Source: Flavobacterium sp. NG2
GTDB taxonomy: Bacteria; Bacteroidota; Bacteroidia; Flavobacteriales; Flavobacteriaceae
Assembly (NCBI RefSeq): GCF_034119845.1
Contig: NZ_CP139420.1
Span: 2,396,001 to 2,460,000 of the forward strand
Reading direction: 5' to 3'
Length of the DNA: 64,000 nt
The position numbers and the translations under genes are program-made. The notes under the pieces are model-generated. The model made no database searches and was not told the DNA's origin. It saw nothing but the letters and a program-made list of their open reading frames with translations. Shown here piece by piece: positions 35,528-45,900 of this stretch. Numbering within the stretch: the first letter of the stretch is position 1; every line of letters begins with the position of its first letter.

Positions 35528-35571
35528 TTTTAAGGAATAAAAATGTGTTGTTGATTTTAATAGGTCTTAAT

Positions 35572-36144
35572 TTAAAAAACTAAATCCACTTTTAAATCAA
35601 ATTGATCGTAAATGGTCTTGTCCCCTAAGTCGTCAAAATAACTTCCTGAACCATATCTAATGCTATATTTTGTTCGGTCAACTGTTAACTTAGCGGTAGC
35701 AGAATTGCCTTTTACAATTAAGTCAAAAATAATTGGGTGCGAAACACCTTTGATGGTTAAACTTCCAATTACAGTATATACATTATTTGCCTTAGGAGTA
35801 ATATTTCTAAAATCTAACATAGAAGTGTTGAAATTATAAATACCAAAAAAATCATCTGATTTTAAATGTCCTTCGAGCTTAGCTTTTGAACTTCCTGTTT
35901 GGTCAGTATTGTTAAGTGTCGTCATGTCGGCTACAAAATTTCCTCCTACAACTTTATTATTTTTGAAAACTAGAACTCCTTCTTTAAATTTAATAGTTCC
36001 TTCATGTTGTCCTGTTATTTTTTTTCCTGTCCAAGTAATAAGACTCTTAGAAACATCTATTTTTTTGTTTTGCGCTTCAGCTGTTGTAAAAGAGAAAGAG
36101 AAAAGGACAATCAGTGCGAGTATTAGTAATTTTAAATTTTTCAT
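35572..36144 (-). CDS. YceI family periplasmic protein
   Basis: 190 residues with a signal peptide (about 1-24, ending TAEAQ) and a lipocalin-like YceI fold: DVSKSLITWTGKKITGQHEGTIKFKEG at the start, FVADMTTLNNTD, KLEGHLKSDDFFGIYNFNTSMLDFRNI in the middle, and a final strand YDQFDLKVDLVF. YceI proteins bind isoprenoid or other hydrophobic ligands in the periplasm; the ligand here is unknown. It is on the minus strand just upstream of the trp promoter region. No terminator was found between the two, so its transcript may run toward the trp leader. Confidence 0.9.
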   Translation of the reverse strand: MKNLKLLILALIVLFSFSFTTAEAQNKKIDVSKSLITWTGKKITGQHEGTIKFKEGVLVFKNNKVVGGNFVADMTTLNNTDQTGSSKAKLEGHLKSDDFFGIYNFNTSMLDFRNITPKANNVYTVIGSLTIKGVSHPIIFDLIVKGNSATAKLTVDRTKYSIRYGSGSYFDDLGDKTIYDQFDLKVDLVF

Positions 36145-36380
36145 TATACAGCGGTTTTAGGTTAATAATAGTAGTTTTTATTCGTATTCGTAACAAAGTG
36201 ATGGTCTTTTCTCAAAGTTACAATAAAAAACATAATATTTTTATTAAAAAAACATTAAAGAATCCTTCTTCTGGAAATAAATTAACAGTAATGAATTTAA
36301 ATTGATGTAAAACGGATTTCAACGTTAAGCAATTCAACAAAAGAGTTTTATTTCTATAACTATAGTCGTGATTAATTTTA

Positions 36381-39300
36381 TTATCGTTTTAAACTAAAAT
36401 GCCCTTTTGCTTCACGACCATCATCTAGTTTTATAGTGTACCAATAATCATCGGCAGGAAGTAAACTACCATTGTATAGCCCATCCCATCCTTGTTCTAA
36501 AGGACTTATGGTTTTTAATAGTTTTCCATAACGATCAAAAATATAGATGAACGTTTGGGAATTGGTAATTCCTTTGATGTTCCAATAGTCATTATATCCA
36601 TCATTATTAGGAGTGAAAAATTTTGGAGCGCCTACGACTGTAACGGTTTGATTTACGGTTCCGCATCCGTTTAAGTCTTTGACAGAAACAACGTGAATCC
36701 CTAAAGCTACATTATCAAAAACATTAGACTCTTGAAAATAGGCATTAACATCATCGATGTTGTAAACATATTTCCCAGGTCCTGTGGTATTTACTGTTAT
36801 GGAGTTGTTTTCGGAAAAATCAATAACTTCAATACTAGTAATTGTTGCAATATTTGAAGGAGTTGCTTTTATGTTGCGAATTTGACTACATCCTGTTGCT
36901 TTTGAGGTTACTTCAACACTGTAATTACCTAAACTGTTTATGTTAAGGGTAGGGTTTGTAGCACCTGGGATGTTTTGACCGTCTTTTGACCAGATATAAG
37001 TGTAATTGGAAGTCGAGCTGCCATCTAGGATTCCTGCATTTAATTCAACTACAAAAGATGGAAGATTAGAGCAAATTAATACATCATTCGATCCATCACT
37101 ATTTAGGTCTATTTTTGGTTTTGGATTTACTACAAGTTTGACATATGGTCCTATTCCGTAACAAGAATTATCGGTATCGCTATCCACTCTAACCCAGATG
37201 AATTGTTGATTTGGAGAAAGTTGGTTTCTGTAATTATTAGTGTTAGTAATTTCGTTTATCTCTGCCAAAGCATCTTTTCCATTGGCATAATATTTTATAC
37301 TATAGGAGGACGAGGAAGCTGGAAGTTGGGCTAGGAGGGCGCTTGAACTACTGCTAAAATCAAAAGTAGCGATTCCGTCTTTATCATTATTGATTTCGTC
37401 AATATAGTCATCGCAGACTTCGAAGATTTTGTTGAAAGAGGATGGAATAGTCGTTGTACTGACTTTTAAAGTGATTTTAGCAACTCTAAAACATCCGTTA
37501 GCATTGGTTACTCTTGCCCAAACATCAACCGGACTAGCTACTGTGTTAGTATATGCTTGAGGATTTGTAATTAATTGAGCTGGATTAGCAGTTGTGGCCC
37601 CTGTCTGTGAGCTGTAGTAGCTAAATGTTTCAGAAGTTGAATTAGCACTTATTTCCTTGTTTTTCACAGTTAAATTAAAAGCAGTGAAACCATCTGAATT
37701 ATCATCACATTGTACAATTGTAATATCATTAACAACAGGTGCTGGATTTAATTGCAATGTTGTTTCTGAGGATAATAAACCACATGAATTTCCAGATTTA
37801 TTTACAAATACTCTATATTTATAGCCATTCATACTGAGTGTAGCATTCGAAATCGCTAAAATATTAGTTGTTACACCTGAGTAAGTAGTATTGTTAGTTA
37901 GTGAATTCCAAATTAAACCATCTGTTGATACTTGCCATTGGTAACTATCACCGTTTGAAGCGATACTAATGGTCGAGTTTTGTAATTCACAAAAAGGAGT
38001 GGCTATTGGTTGGGTTGTGATTAGTATTGGAGCGGCAATTATATAATTGTTATTGGGTGTAGTATAGCCTATAGCACTGGTAACTTGTCCTCTTGTATTT
38101 ACTGTTACAGGGGAACTTCCTAATATACCGTCATTATTAAAGTCAAAAAAACCAGCTTCAATAACATCATTACATAAATCATTGTCACTGTCTAATTCTC
38201 GGTAATTTTTTATGCCATCGTTATCTACATCTGGATTAGTTGCATTTGTTCCAGATTCGTCAATGTCATTTATTCCATCATTGTCACTGTCCCAATCGAT
38301 ATAATCCGGAATTCCATCATTATCTGTATCAACTGGGGTTAAACCATTTCCAAAAGCATTGTCTATACCGTCTTTGTTAGTGTCGCTATTTGCTAGTGCT
38401 AATGCATTGTTGTTTTGGGCTTCAATTCTGTCTAAAATGCCATCGTTATCACTGTCTAAATCAAATTGATCAGCAATGCTATCACCATCGGAATCTCTAG
38501 GGATACATTGGGCATAAAGTTTGAATGTTGCTTTATTAGTATTCGTCTCCGATAAGTTTTTGTGTTGGATGCTAAAAGTTTTCGTTAATGAAGTGAGAAA
38601 TTTGAAATCACCTGTGCCAGCTGCTAATGGTACTACATTGTTTAGTCTAAATCGAATTTCAAACGATGAATATTCTGTTACACCACTTTCGTAAATCCCA
38701 TCATAATTAGTGTCAATTAATAATTGATTAGAAGGGTTTAGAACTGTGATGGTTCGATTGGTATCGGAGTTAACGATAAACTCAGCATTAGAGTTTAGTA
38801 AATCAGTAGTATTGGCGGATGGAGCGTATTCTAATCCAATCGAAATAGGCTGATTGAATGTCATTTTATACTTAACAAAATTGCCAATTCCAGTTGGAGT
38901 TTCGGTTACAATAATTCCATTTGCATTTCCAGTAAATGGAGTTGTACTAGAATTGGTAGAAGTAGTAATTTGTCCTGAAAATGTATTTGAATAATCACCT
39001 ATAGCAATAGTTCCTGTGCTACTGTTTGCGGTATTGATATTTTGATTACCGTAGGATTCGGTACAATTTGTAATTCCGTCATTATCATTATCGAGGTCAA
39101 TATTATCATTTATAGTGTCACCATCAAAATCAGTTGGGCATTCGCTTACAGGAATTTTATCCGAAAATAATGGAATGGTGTTTGGGCAATTTGAAATAGT
39201 TCCACGTACAGCGTAGTAACCTGGTGCTGTTGGGGTATATTCTGGTGTTGTCGCACCAGTGATGGCTACATCATTAAAAAACCATTGGAAAGCATCATAG

Positions 39301-40736
39301 GAGGAAATCGTACTTGTTTTTAGAATAATATTTGGGATACAAGATGAAGCGGTATTCGAAATTTTACTCGAAATTACTTCTGGTTTGGTATCAAAACCAG
39401 AATAGTAGCCGCCGTAAGTTGCGGATGTATTGGTTCCGTAATAAGAAACATAAAGTTGTTTTGTAGATTTTACCGAGATATTTCCTGATAGCCCATCAAC
39501 AGTATATCGTTCGAGTCCAGGATTACCTGTAATTGGTACAGGAGAAGTTGTAATAGGACTATTATTTATGGTGACACTAGCGCCTGTTTCGGTTACGATA
39601 TTAAGACCACCGGTATAGGTTGTGTTTCCTATGGATTGAATTAATGGGATATTGTCTACAATTCTAGGTGTGGTACAATTTACAGGAGGTACAAAGAAAA
39701 GATTTTGGTTGGCTGCCGATGAACCTCTCGCTCCTATACTTTGATACGCAAATACGTTTTCAGAACTAGTGAGGTATAAATTACCATTACTAAAATAACT
39801 ACCTCCGATATCTGCAAACTCTCCTGCATTAAGTGTTTTAAATGGTGTTGTACTACCGTTAAGGTAAATTACAGTTTGGTCTTTTTGAGCAATTATTAAA
39901 ACGCGTTCTAAATCATCGGAACCCAATCCTTTGACAAAAACATATTCTTTTCCTGTTTTTTCGAAAGGGACAATCTGGTCAAAACCAATGTCTCTTCCAG
40001 AGGAAATGCTATTGCTACCAGCAAATGAACCTGAATTAACGGCCACGGGTTTGTCTGTTTCTACTAATGCACCAATCATATTTGAACTATTAGAATTAGA
40101 ATTGTTGTAGTTTTCTAATGCTAATACATAGCTTTCATTTTTATTTAAATTAAGTGTTATTGGTCCATTTATGATGGTGCCATCGGTAAGAATTGTACCG
40201 TTTGGGATATTAGAAATGGTTAATGTGGTATTATTTTCAGTTGCGAGTATAGATGAAAAATTTAACAAAGAAACATCGTAAACGGGATTAAACATGGCTC
40301 CTAATCTGAAAATAGTTCCTAAAGCACTATTACCTTTAGAAACGAGTCCTCCAGCATGATTGAAATTTCCAGTATTAGTGTTTAAAGCGGAGTTGATTCT
40401 CATACTTACATAAACTAAATCATCGGCTTCGATAATGTATCCTTTATCTATAATTTTTCCAATTACGGTTTTTGGTGTCATTAACTGAGTGCCGCTGCCA
40501 GTTCCAATGGAATGAACATAAGGAGTGGTGTTGTTTACTACTCCATTGATGACTGTACCTCCGATAGCTATAATTTTAAAACTGACATTAGTGGTACTAG
40601 GTGTAGAAATGTAAAAATAGTGATCAAATGCTAAATTCGTATTGCAACTTATAGGGGGTATATAATGTGTTTTGCTAAATTGCGCAAAACAATTTAATGA
40701 TAGTAATATCAATAAAACAAGTGGTATTTTTTTCAT
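36381..40736 (-). CDS. T9SS type B surface protein with thrombospondin-3 repeats and gliding-motility C-terminal domain
   Basis: 1451 residues, with a signal peptide (about 1-18). The N-terminal third (about 20-460) resembles the IgGFc-binding/beta-rich domain of large Bacteroidota adhesins (DHYFYISTPSTTNVSFKIIAIGG, RDIGFDQIVPFEKTGKEYVFVKG). About 535-880 has calcium-binding thrombospondin type 3 motifs (DFDGDTINDNIDLDNDNDGI, DSDGDSIADQFDLDSDNDGI, DTDNDGIPDYIDWDSDNDGI). Ig-like and PKD-like stretches follow. The final 90 residues form the gliding-motility-associated C-terminal (CHU_C, type B sorting) domain: FFTPNNDGYNDYWNIKGI, FDRYGKLL, WDGLYNG, GHFSLKR. It is probably secreted by the type IX system onto the cell surface. 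Its specific function is unknown. Confidence 0.9.
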   Translation of the reverse strand: MKKIPLVLLILLSLNCFAQFSKTHYIPPISCNTNLAFDHYFYISTPSTTNVSFKIIAIGGTVINGVVNNTTPYVHSIGTGSGTQLMTPKTVIGKIIDKGYIIEADDLVYVSMRINSALNTNTGNFNHAGGLVSKGNSALGTIFRLGAMFNPVYDVSLLNFSSILATENNTTLTISNIPNGTILTDGTIINGPITLNLNKNESYVLALENYNNSNSNSSNMIGALVETDKPVAVNSGSFAGSNSISSGRDIGFDQIVPFEKTGKEYVFVKGLGSDDLERVLIIAQKDQTVIYLNGSTTPFKTLNAGEFADIGGSYFSNGNLYLTSSENVFAYQSIGARGSSAANQNLFFVPPVNCTTPRIVDNIPLIQSIGNTTYTGGLNIVTETGASVTINNSPITTSPVPITGNPGLERYTVDGLSGNISVKSTKQLYVSYYGTNTSATYGGYYSGFDTKPEVISSKISNTASSCIPNIILKTSTISSYDAFQWFFNDVAITGATTPEYTPTAPGYYAVRGTISNCPNTIPLFSDKIPVSECPTDFDGDTINDNIDLDNDNDGITNCTESYGNQNINTANSSTGTIAIGDYSNTFSGQITTSTNSSTTPFTGNANGIIVTETPTGIGNFVKYKMTFNQPISIGLEYAPSANTTDLLNSNAEFIVNSDTNRTITVLNPSNQLLIDTNYDGIYESGVTEYSSFEIRFRLNNVVPLAAGTGDFKFLTSLTKTFSIQHKNLSETNTNKATFKLYAQCIPRDSDGDSIADQFDLDSDNDGILDRIEAQNNNALALANSDTNKDGIDNAFGNGLTPVDTDNDGIPDYIDWDSDNDGINDIDESGTNATNPDVDNDGIKNYRELDSDNDLCNDVIEAGFFDFNNDGILGSSPVTVNTRGQVTSAIGYTTPNNNYIIAAPILITTQPIATPFCELQNSTISIASNGDSYQWQVSTDGLIWNSLTNNTTYSGVTTNILAISNATLSMNGYKYRVFVNKSGNSCGLLSSETTLQLNPAPVVNDITIVQCDDNSDGFTAFNLTVKNKEISANSTSETFSYYSSQTGATTANPAQLITNPQAYTNTVASPVDVWARVTNANGCFRVAKITLKVSTTTIPSSFNKIFEVCDDYIDEINNDKDGIATFDFSSSSSALLAQLPASSSSYSIKYYANGKDALAEINEITNTNNYRNQLSPNQQFIWVRVDSDTDNSCYGIGPYVKLVVNPKPKIDLNSDGSNDVLICSNLPSFVVELNAGILDGSSTSNYTYIWSKDGQNIPGATNPTLNINSLGNYSVEVTSKATGCSQIRNIKATPSNIATITSIEVIDFSENNSITVNTTGPGKYVYNIDDVNAYFQESNVFDNVALGIHVVSVKDLNGCGTVNQTVTVVGAPKFFTPNNDGYNDYWNIKGITNSQTFIYIFDRYGKLLKTISPLEQGWDGLYNGSLLPADDYWYTIKLDDGREAKGHFSLKR

Positions 40737-40965
40737 ATGATAAAAATAATGATAATTTTTTTCACATTTGATGATATAATCAATATTTTCTTGAGGTGTA
40801 GGCTGTTAAAAAAAGCATAAAAAAAATATTTTACCCCATTTTTTTTAATTTATTATCAAATTCTGATAATTTCAAAGGAATCGTATTAGAACAAATTGTT
40901 TTCTATCATAGAATATTAAAATTAAATTCAACCAGTAATTCAGGAAATAAAGGATTTATTTAGTG

Positions 40966-40973
40966 TAAATTTG
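40966..40973 (+). promoter_or_regulatory. -7 box upstream of the 40991 gene
   Basis: TAAATTTG, 17 bases before the ATG at 40991. Confidence 0.6.
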
Positions 40974-40990
40974 TATTAAATCCAATAATT

Positions 40991-42055
40991 ATGAGTGATT
41001 CTTCTGTTTTATTTAAAAAGCCTACCTATCCAATTAATGACGCATTGTTAGGATATCTAGAGCGTTTTGATCGCATATCAAGCGTTTCTGTTTGTTATGA
41101 TGATTTATTGCGATTTTCTGGGGCCATAAGTGTGTACGACAAAAATGATCAAGATACCTTATGGGTGCGGGTATATTATTCAGAACATGAAAGGAAAGAG
41201 ATTGATTTAAATTTAAAAAAAATCTATACGCTGTTGCATTCTGATGGGAACGTCGAAATTATAAAGTTTTTGAACATAGATGCTATAGATTATTGTACGT
41301 TTGGGAATTCCAAACCGTTTCGAATAAAAGTTAGAAATATTCTCAATGATAACTATGTTCATTTTTATATCAAAAAAGCAGATGCCTCTCGAATCTACGG
41401 TCTTGAATTAGAAGATATACTTTCGCCCGACAAAATAAATTTTTTGGTCTATCATGATACTTTGATTGAGGAGCATATTATTGGTATTCCTGGTGATGTT
41501 TTTATGGAAACCTTGTTGAAAAACTGTACCGAAACCGAAAAATCCCAAATAGCTAAAGAGTTTGTGAAATTCAATGAACGTTGTATGATTCGGCTTTTGG
41601 GTGATATGAGAGCTTATAATTATGTGGTATTGCCTATCCATGATTTTGATCAAGTAGTGTATAAAATTCGACCAATCGATTTCGATCAGCAATGTTACGA
41701 AGGAAATTTTAAAATTTACCGACCACAGTTTTTTAAAGAAAACAATCCTATGGTACAATTGGTAAAAACCAAATTACAAGATTCTTCCATCGAACAATAT
41801 AAAAATGAAGAACGTGCCGCTCTGGCCAAAAGATTGCACTCTGCCAACAAACGTATAAATAGATTGTTGCAAATTATGAGCAAAGATGTCATTGCACCTG
41901 ACGAGCATATCAAAAGGCTAAAATTAGAATTGTACCGTTACACGAATGATTTGAATTTTAAAAATGCCGCCTCCATGGGGAAAGTACTAGAAGCTGCTTT
42001 TGAATTTGTTTCTAGAAACTATAAAAATGCTAACATTTTTAAAACAGATTTTTGA
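40991..42055 (+). CDS. Conserved protein of unknown function with kinase-like motifs
   Basis: 354 residues with no signal peptide. I do not recognise a named family. The middle part resembles the C-lobe of a protein-kinase-like or aminoglycoside-phosphotransferase fold: GDMRAYN (204-210) looks like a catalytic loop (D...N), and PIDFDQQ (228-234) looks like the metal-binding DFD/DFE motif. Upstream, FYIKKADASRIYGLELEDIL could be the ATP-binding Lys and helix. The H of the usual HxD is replaced by Gly, so activity is uncertain. The C-terminal 80 residues are a basic coiled-coil-like helix (ALAKRLHSANKRINRLLQIM). It is followed 16 bases later by a lipoprotein gene on the same strand. Confidence 0.6.
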   Translation: MSDSSVLFKKPTYPINDALLGYLERFDRISSVSVCYDDLLRFSGAISVYDKNDQDTLWVRVYYSEHERKEIDLNLKKIYTLLHSDGNVEIIKFLNIDAIDYCTFGNSKPFRIKVRNILNDNYVHFYIKKADASRIYGLELEDILSPDKINFLVYHDTLIEEHIIGIPGDVFMETLLKNCTETEKSQIAKEFVKFNERCMIRLLGDMRAYNYVVLPIHDFDQVVYKIRPIDFDQQCYEGNFKIYRPQFFKENNPMVQLVKTKLQDSSIEQYKNEERAALAKRLHSANKRINRLLQIMSKDVIAPDEHIKRLKLELYRYTNDLNFKNAASMGKVLEAAFEFVSRNYKNANIFKTDF

Positions 42056-42071
42056 TTTCTAAAGACAGCTA

Positions 42072-42941
42072 ATGAAAAAATATTATAAACTCTTATTGGT
42101 GTTTTTAGTTTTAGCTTGTCACCAAAAAACTGAAGATTTAATAGAATTGTTTTCATTTCCAAAATCACTTAAAGAAGTGTCAGGTATAAACAGTAATGAA
42201 TCTGGATTGATTTGGGCAATTGAAGATAGTGGCAATAAAAATGAAATCTACGCTCTAGATAAAAACGGAAAAATTCAACAAACGATTCGTGTAAACGGTG
42301 TTGAAAACAACGATTGGGAAGATATTACCAAGGATAAACTTGGGAATTTATACGTTGGTGATTTTGGGAATAACGACAATTATCGAAAAGATTTAGCGAT
42401 TTATAAAATTGATAAAACGGCACTTTCAGATTCAGAAACAACTCCTGCTGCTATCATTCGGTTTGCCTATCCAGAACAGAAGGATTTTCCACCAAAAAAG
42501 AAAAATAGGCATTTTGATGTTGAAGGTTTTATAGAGTGGAAGGGCAATTTTTATTTGTTTACCAAAAACCGAAGTTCCAATTTTGATGGAACTGCTTTCA
42601 TTTATAAAATTCCCAATACTGCTGGTTTCCATCAAGCGCAACGCATTGGAGAATTCAAAACGGGTCCTGATTTTGAAAATTATGCCATTACCAGTGCAGC
42701 GATAAGTCCTGATGAAAAGAAATTAGTGCTGTTGACGCATAGCAAAATTATTTTATTCGAAAATTTTAAAAATGACGACTTCCTATCTGGAAAAAGAACC
42801 GATTTAGAATTGAATCATTTTTCTCAAAAAGAAGCGGTTTGTTTCAAAGACAATGCAACTTTATACATCGCTGACGAAAAAGTCAAAAAGACAGGAGGGA
42901 AGCTGTATGAATTTAAAATCCAAAACCAACCCCAAAACTAA
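42072..42941 (+). CDS. Beta-propeller-like lipoprotein
   Basis: 289 residues. The signal and lipobox end LVFLVLACHQ, so it is probably an outer- or inner-membrane lipoprotein. The rest has repeated strands with NxxGxIWAIEDSG, DKNGKIQQTIRVNG, DKLGNLYVGDFGNN and VEGFIEWKGNFYLFTKNR, a pattern found in SdiA-regulated or phytase-like six-bladed propellers. The DGTAFIYKIPN and ISPDEKKLVLLTH segments fit the blades. No catalytic residues stand out. It follows the kinase-like gene by 16 bases and its 3' end overlaps the convergent metallophosphoesterase gene by 29 bases. Confidence 0.75.
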   Translation: MKKYYKLLLVFLVLACHQKTEDLIELFSFPKSLKEVSGINSNESGLIWAIEDSGNKNEIYALDKNGKIQQTIRVNGVENNDWEDITKDKLGNLYVGDFGNNDNYRKDLAIYKIDKTALSDSETTPAAIIRFAYPEQKDFPPKKKNRHFDVEGFIEWKGNFYLFTKNRSSNFDGTAFIYKIPNTAGFHQAQRIGEFKTGPDFENYAITSAAISPDEKKLVLLTHSKIILFENFKNDDFLSGKRTDLELNHFSQKEAVCFKDNATLYIADEKVKKTGGKLYEFKIQNQPQN

Positions 42942-45900
42942 TTCTTGCTTCTTCATTCTTGCTTTTGAAATAAGTAAGTCTGGCGGTGATGGTGTTAATA
43001 CCGTTAAGCCACAAACCACCTCCATAGGATTGCTTCCATTGGTCTGAGTTTTCGCCATCAAGCCACACACGACCGTAATCAAATCCACCTAGAATACCAT
43101 AGCTCATCGGAATAAAACTTTCTTTGATTTGTCCGATGTTAAATCTCAAATCACTACTTTGATAAAACGAACTTTTTCCTAAAAAGCGTTCGTTTCTAAA
43201 ACCACGCAAATTGTTATTTCCTCCTAAAACGGCTCCTTGATAAAACTCAAAGTTGTTGTTCAGAATCATTTTGGCTTTCATAATAGTAGCCAAAACCCAT
43301 TTGCCTTGAGCGTCAATTTTATGATTGAAATTCAGTTTAGATTCTATCGAAGGGAAGTTTTTACGGCTGTCTTGAAGGTTTGTTTTCCAACTTCCCACAA
43401 CTGAAAATCCCATTCCCATCGTTGGGAGTGAAGGCGTGTCATAATTTTCAAAATGGTACCCAATACTGGCTCCTGCAAATTGTTGATTATCAAAAACTGC
43501 TGTATTGACTGTATTTGATGTTGCAATAAAACGATCTGCGGTTTTTTCGACTTGGATGTTTTCAAAGCTTGGTTGGAATTCTAAACGACTTCCAAAACGA
43601 CCTGTTTTTACAAATTGTGGTGCTATTTTAATAATACTGATACGCACTCTATTGTAATCCATGCCTAAGGTTTCATCGTTATTTATTGTTTGGTTTCCAT
43701 AACCAAAATAATTGATTGCGAAATTAGGACTGGTAAAACGAGTTTCAAGGTTAAAATCCCATTTCCCAATGGCTTTTGGTGATTTAAAAGCATAAAGCAA
43801 CTCGTAACCACTGGTAGCAAAATAGTAATTTGCAGTTAGCATATGCTTGTTTGTATACGTGTTTTGTTTAAAATTATTTACCGTGTAATTGGTATTGATT
43901 CCTAGTTTGATACCATCATCAGGATTAAAGCCAATAGTTGGCAAACCTGAAAAAGCATTGTATTTAGGACGTCTGTAGTCGTAAAGGTTGGTTTGGTAAT
44001 CGTCAGTTAGTTTTTTGGATGTTTTAGAATCTAACACAAAACTGTTTTTCTTAGATTTAAAATCGATAATACTCACTTTTTTTCCATTGTCAACCGAGTA
44101 CATATCGTGATTTTGACCACCAATCAATAGGGTTTTAATAGTCGATTTTTGGTTACCGATCACTTTGAATTCATCATCGTCATCTAGTCCGTAAATCCAA
44201 ATATTTTTGGTTTCCTTTCCTGAAATGGATTTGGTGTACTCAAATTCTAGTCCCTCTTTCTTTAAACGAGAAACCCTAACTTCAATAGTATTTCCAGCTT
44301 TCTTTTCAATTAAAAATTGGTCTTTTTTATTGGTTCCAACTATGATAACCGTTTTTTGCAAGCTTTTGTAATAACTGCTAGCATATTTTTGAAGTTGTTT
44401 TTTGCGAAGTTTTAATTTTTCTTGAATAGACTTAATCGTTTCGTCCTGAACTTCTTTAGGTAGGTTGGCAAAAGCATTGTCAATATCGTTGTCGGTCAAG
44501 TGCTCTTGAATGTATGCTGCTTGTGTGAGCCAATCTTCTTGAGTTGCTGTTTTTAAAAAAGCTACATCCAAAGGATAAGGTTCGCGGTTGAACCATTTTA
44601 CATTTTTGATATCCTCTTTAAAGCTTTGCATATGTCGCAAATCAGGAATATTCATTAATATTGACAATAGGGCACCATCGTATTTAGAAAATGCTTGGTC
44701 TCTATCTCTTGGAATCGGTTTGTAAATGATTTGGTCGCCTATTTTATGTTCTCCCCAACGCCATTGGTCGTAATGCCTGTCCCAATCCCCAATAAGCATA
44801 TCAAATAATCTCGCTTTGATGTATTCTTTTTCGTCAATATGGTACTTTTCATCTTTGTGAATTTTCTCTAAAACTTCTTCGGTACTGATGATAGCAGAAG
44901 GTTTTCCAAAACTAGCCAAATCGTTATGTCCGTCGGAAGTGTGTTCTTCGATATAATACAATTCGTCCCCAAAATTAGTGTTGAATTCGCCTAAAGCTTT
45001 TTGTTTTGGAATATAAAACAAAACTGGGTTAGAATGGCTTACGCCAATTTTATCCGCCAAATTCCCAACAGCCATTGGTGTATAAGGGTGCGAACTGGTA
45101 TAAAAATCAAGTAGAAAATCCTCAGCTGAGGTGTTTTCAAAATCATGTTCTACAAATTGTTCTTTGAAAGCTACACTTTGTAAAAATCGTGTAGCACTCT
45201 TTTTCAACGCTCTCATGGCGTATTCTTTACCGTTCGAATCTATCAAACGTAAGGACTTGGATTGATGTCCGCCTCCAGCTCGTTTCGGTGCTAATCCGCC
45301 GTATAATGTGTCTAGATTTGCTGTTTTACTTTCGACAAGGGTACTGTAGTAAGGGCGATAATGTTGTCCAAAAATAAAATTATGAGCTCCTGTTTTCTGA
45401 GTCATTTCAGGGGTATAAACCGATGCTTTTTTGGTTTTTGAAAATGAAGCATAATCAGTATTTATTATTGTTTTTGGAGTAAAAATAGTGTGCTCAAATA
45501 GGAGTTTGCTTTTTCCAAAAAAGGAAACAGTTGCTTTTCCATTGTTGTACAGGGAGAGTGTAGCGAAACCTTTTTGTCCATACGAGAAATCATTGGGATA
45601 AATCGCTTTGGCAGCTTCTTGTTTAGAACCTGCACCACTGATAATTTGTTTGATGTTATGATGCTCGATGTATTGTAAATTGTGGTCGTGACCAGACACA
45701 ACAATTACATTGTCTAGTCCTTGAATTAAGGTTTTGATTCGGTTGGTAAGTTTGCTGTATAGTTTGTTTTGAAGGTCTTGTGGACTGGCGCCAGAAGTTT
45801 TTCGCAGCAGATTGCCAAATGACCCAATAATAGGTAAAGGGATTTTTTGTTCTAGTGGAAACAATTGTTTTTCCAAAGAAAACTGCCCTCCATGCGATCC

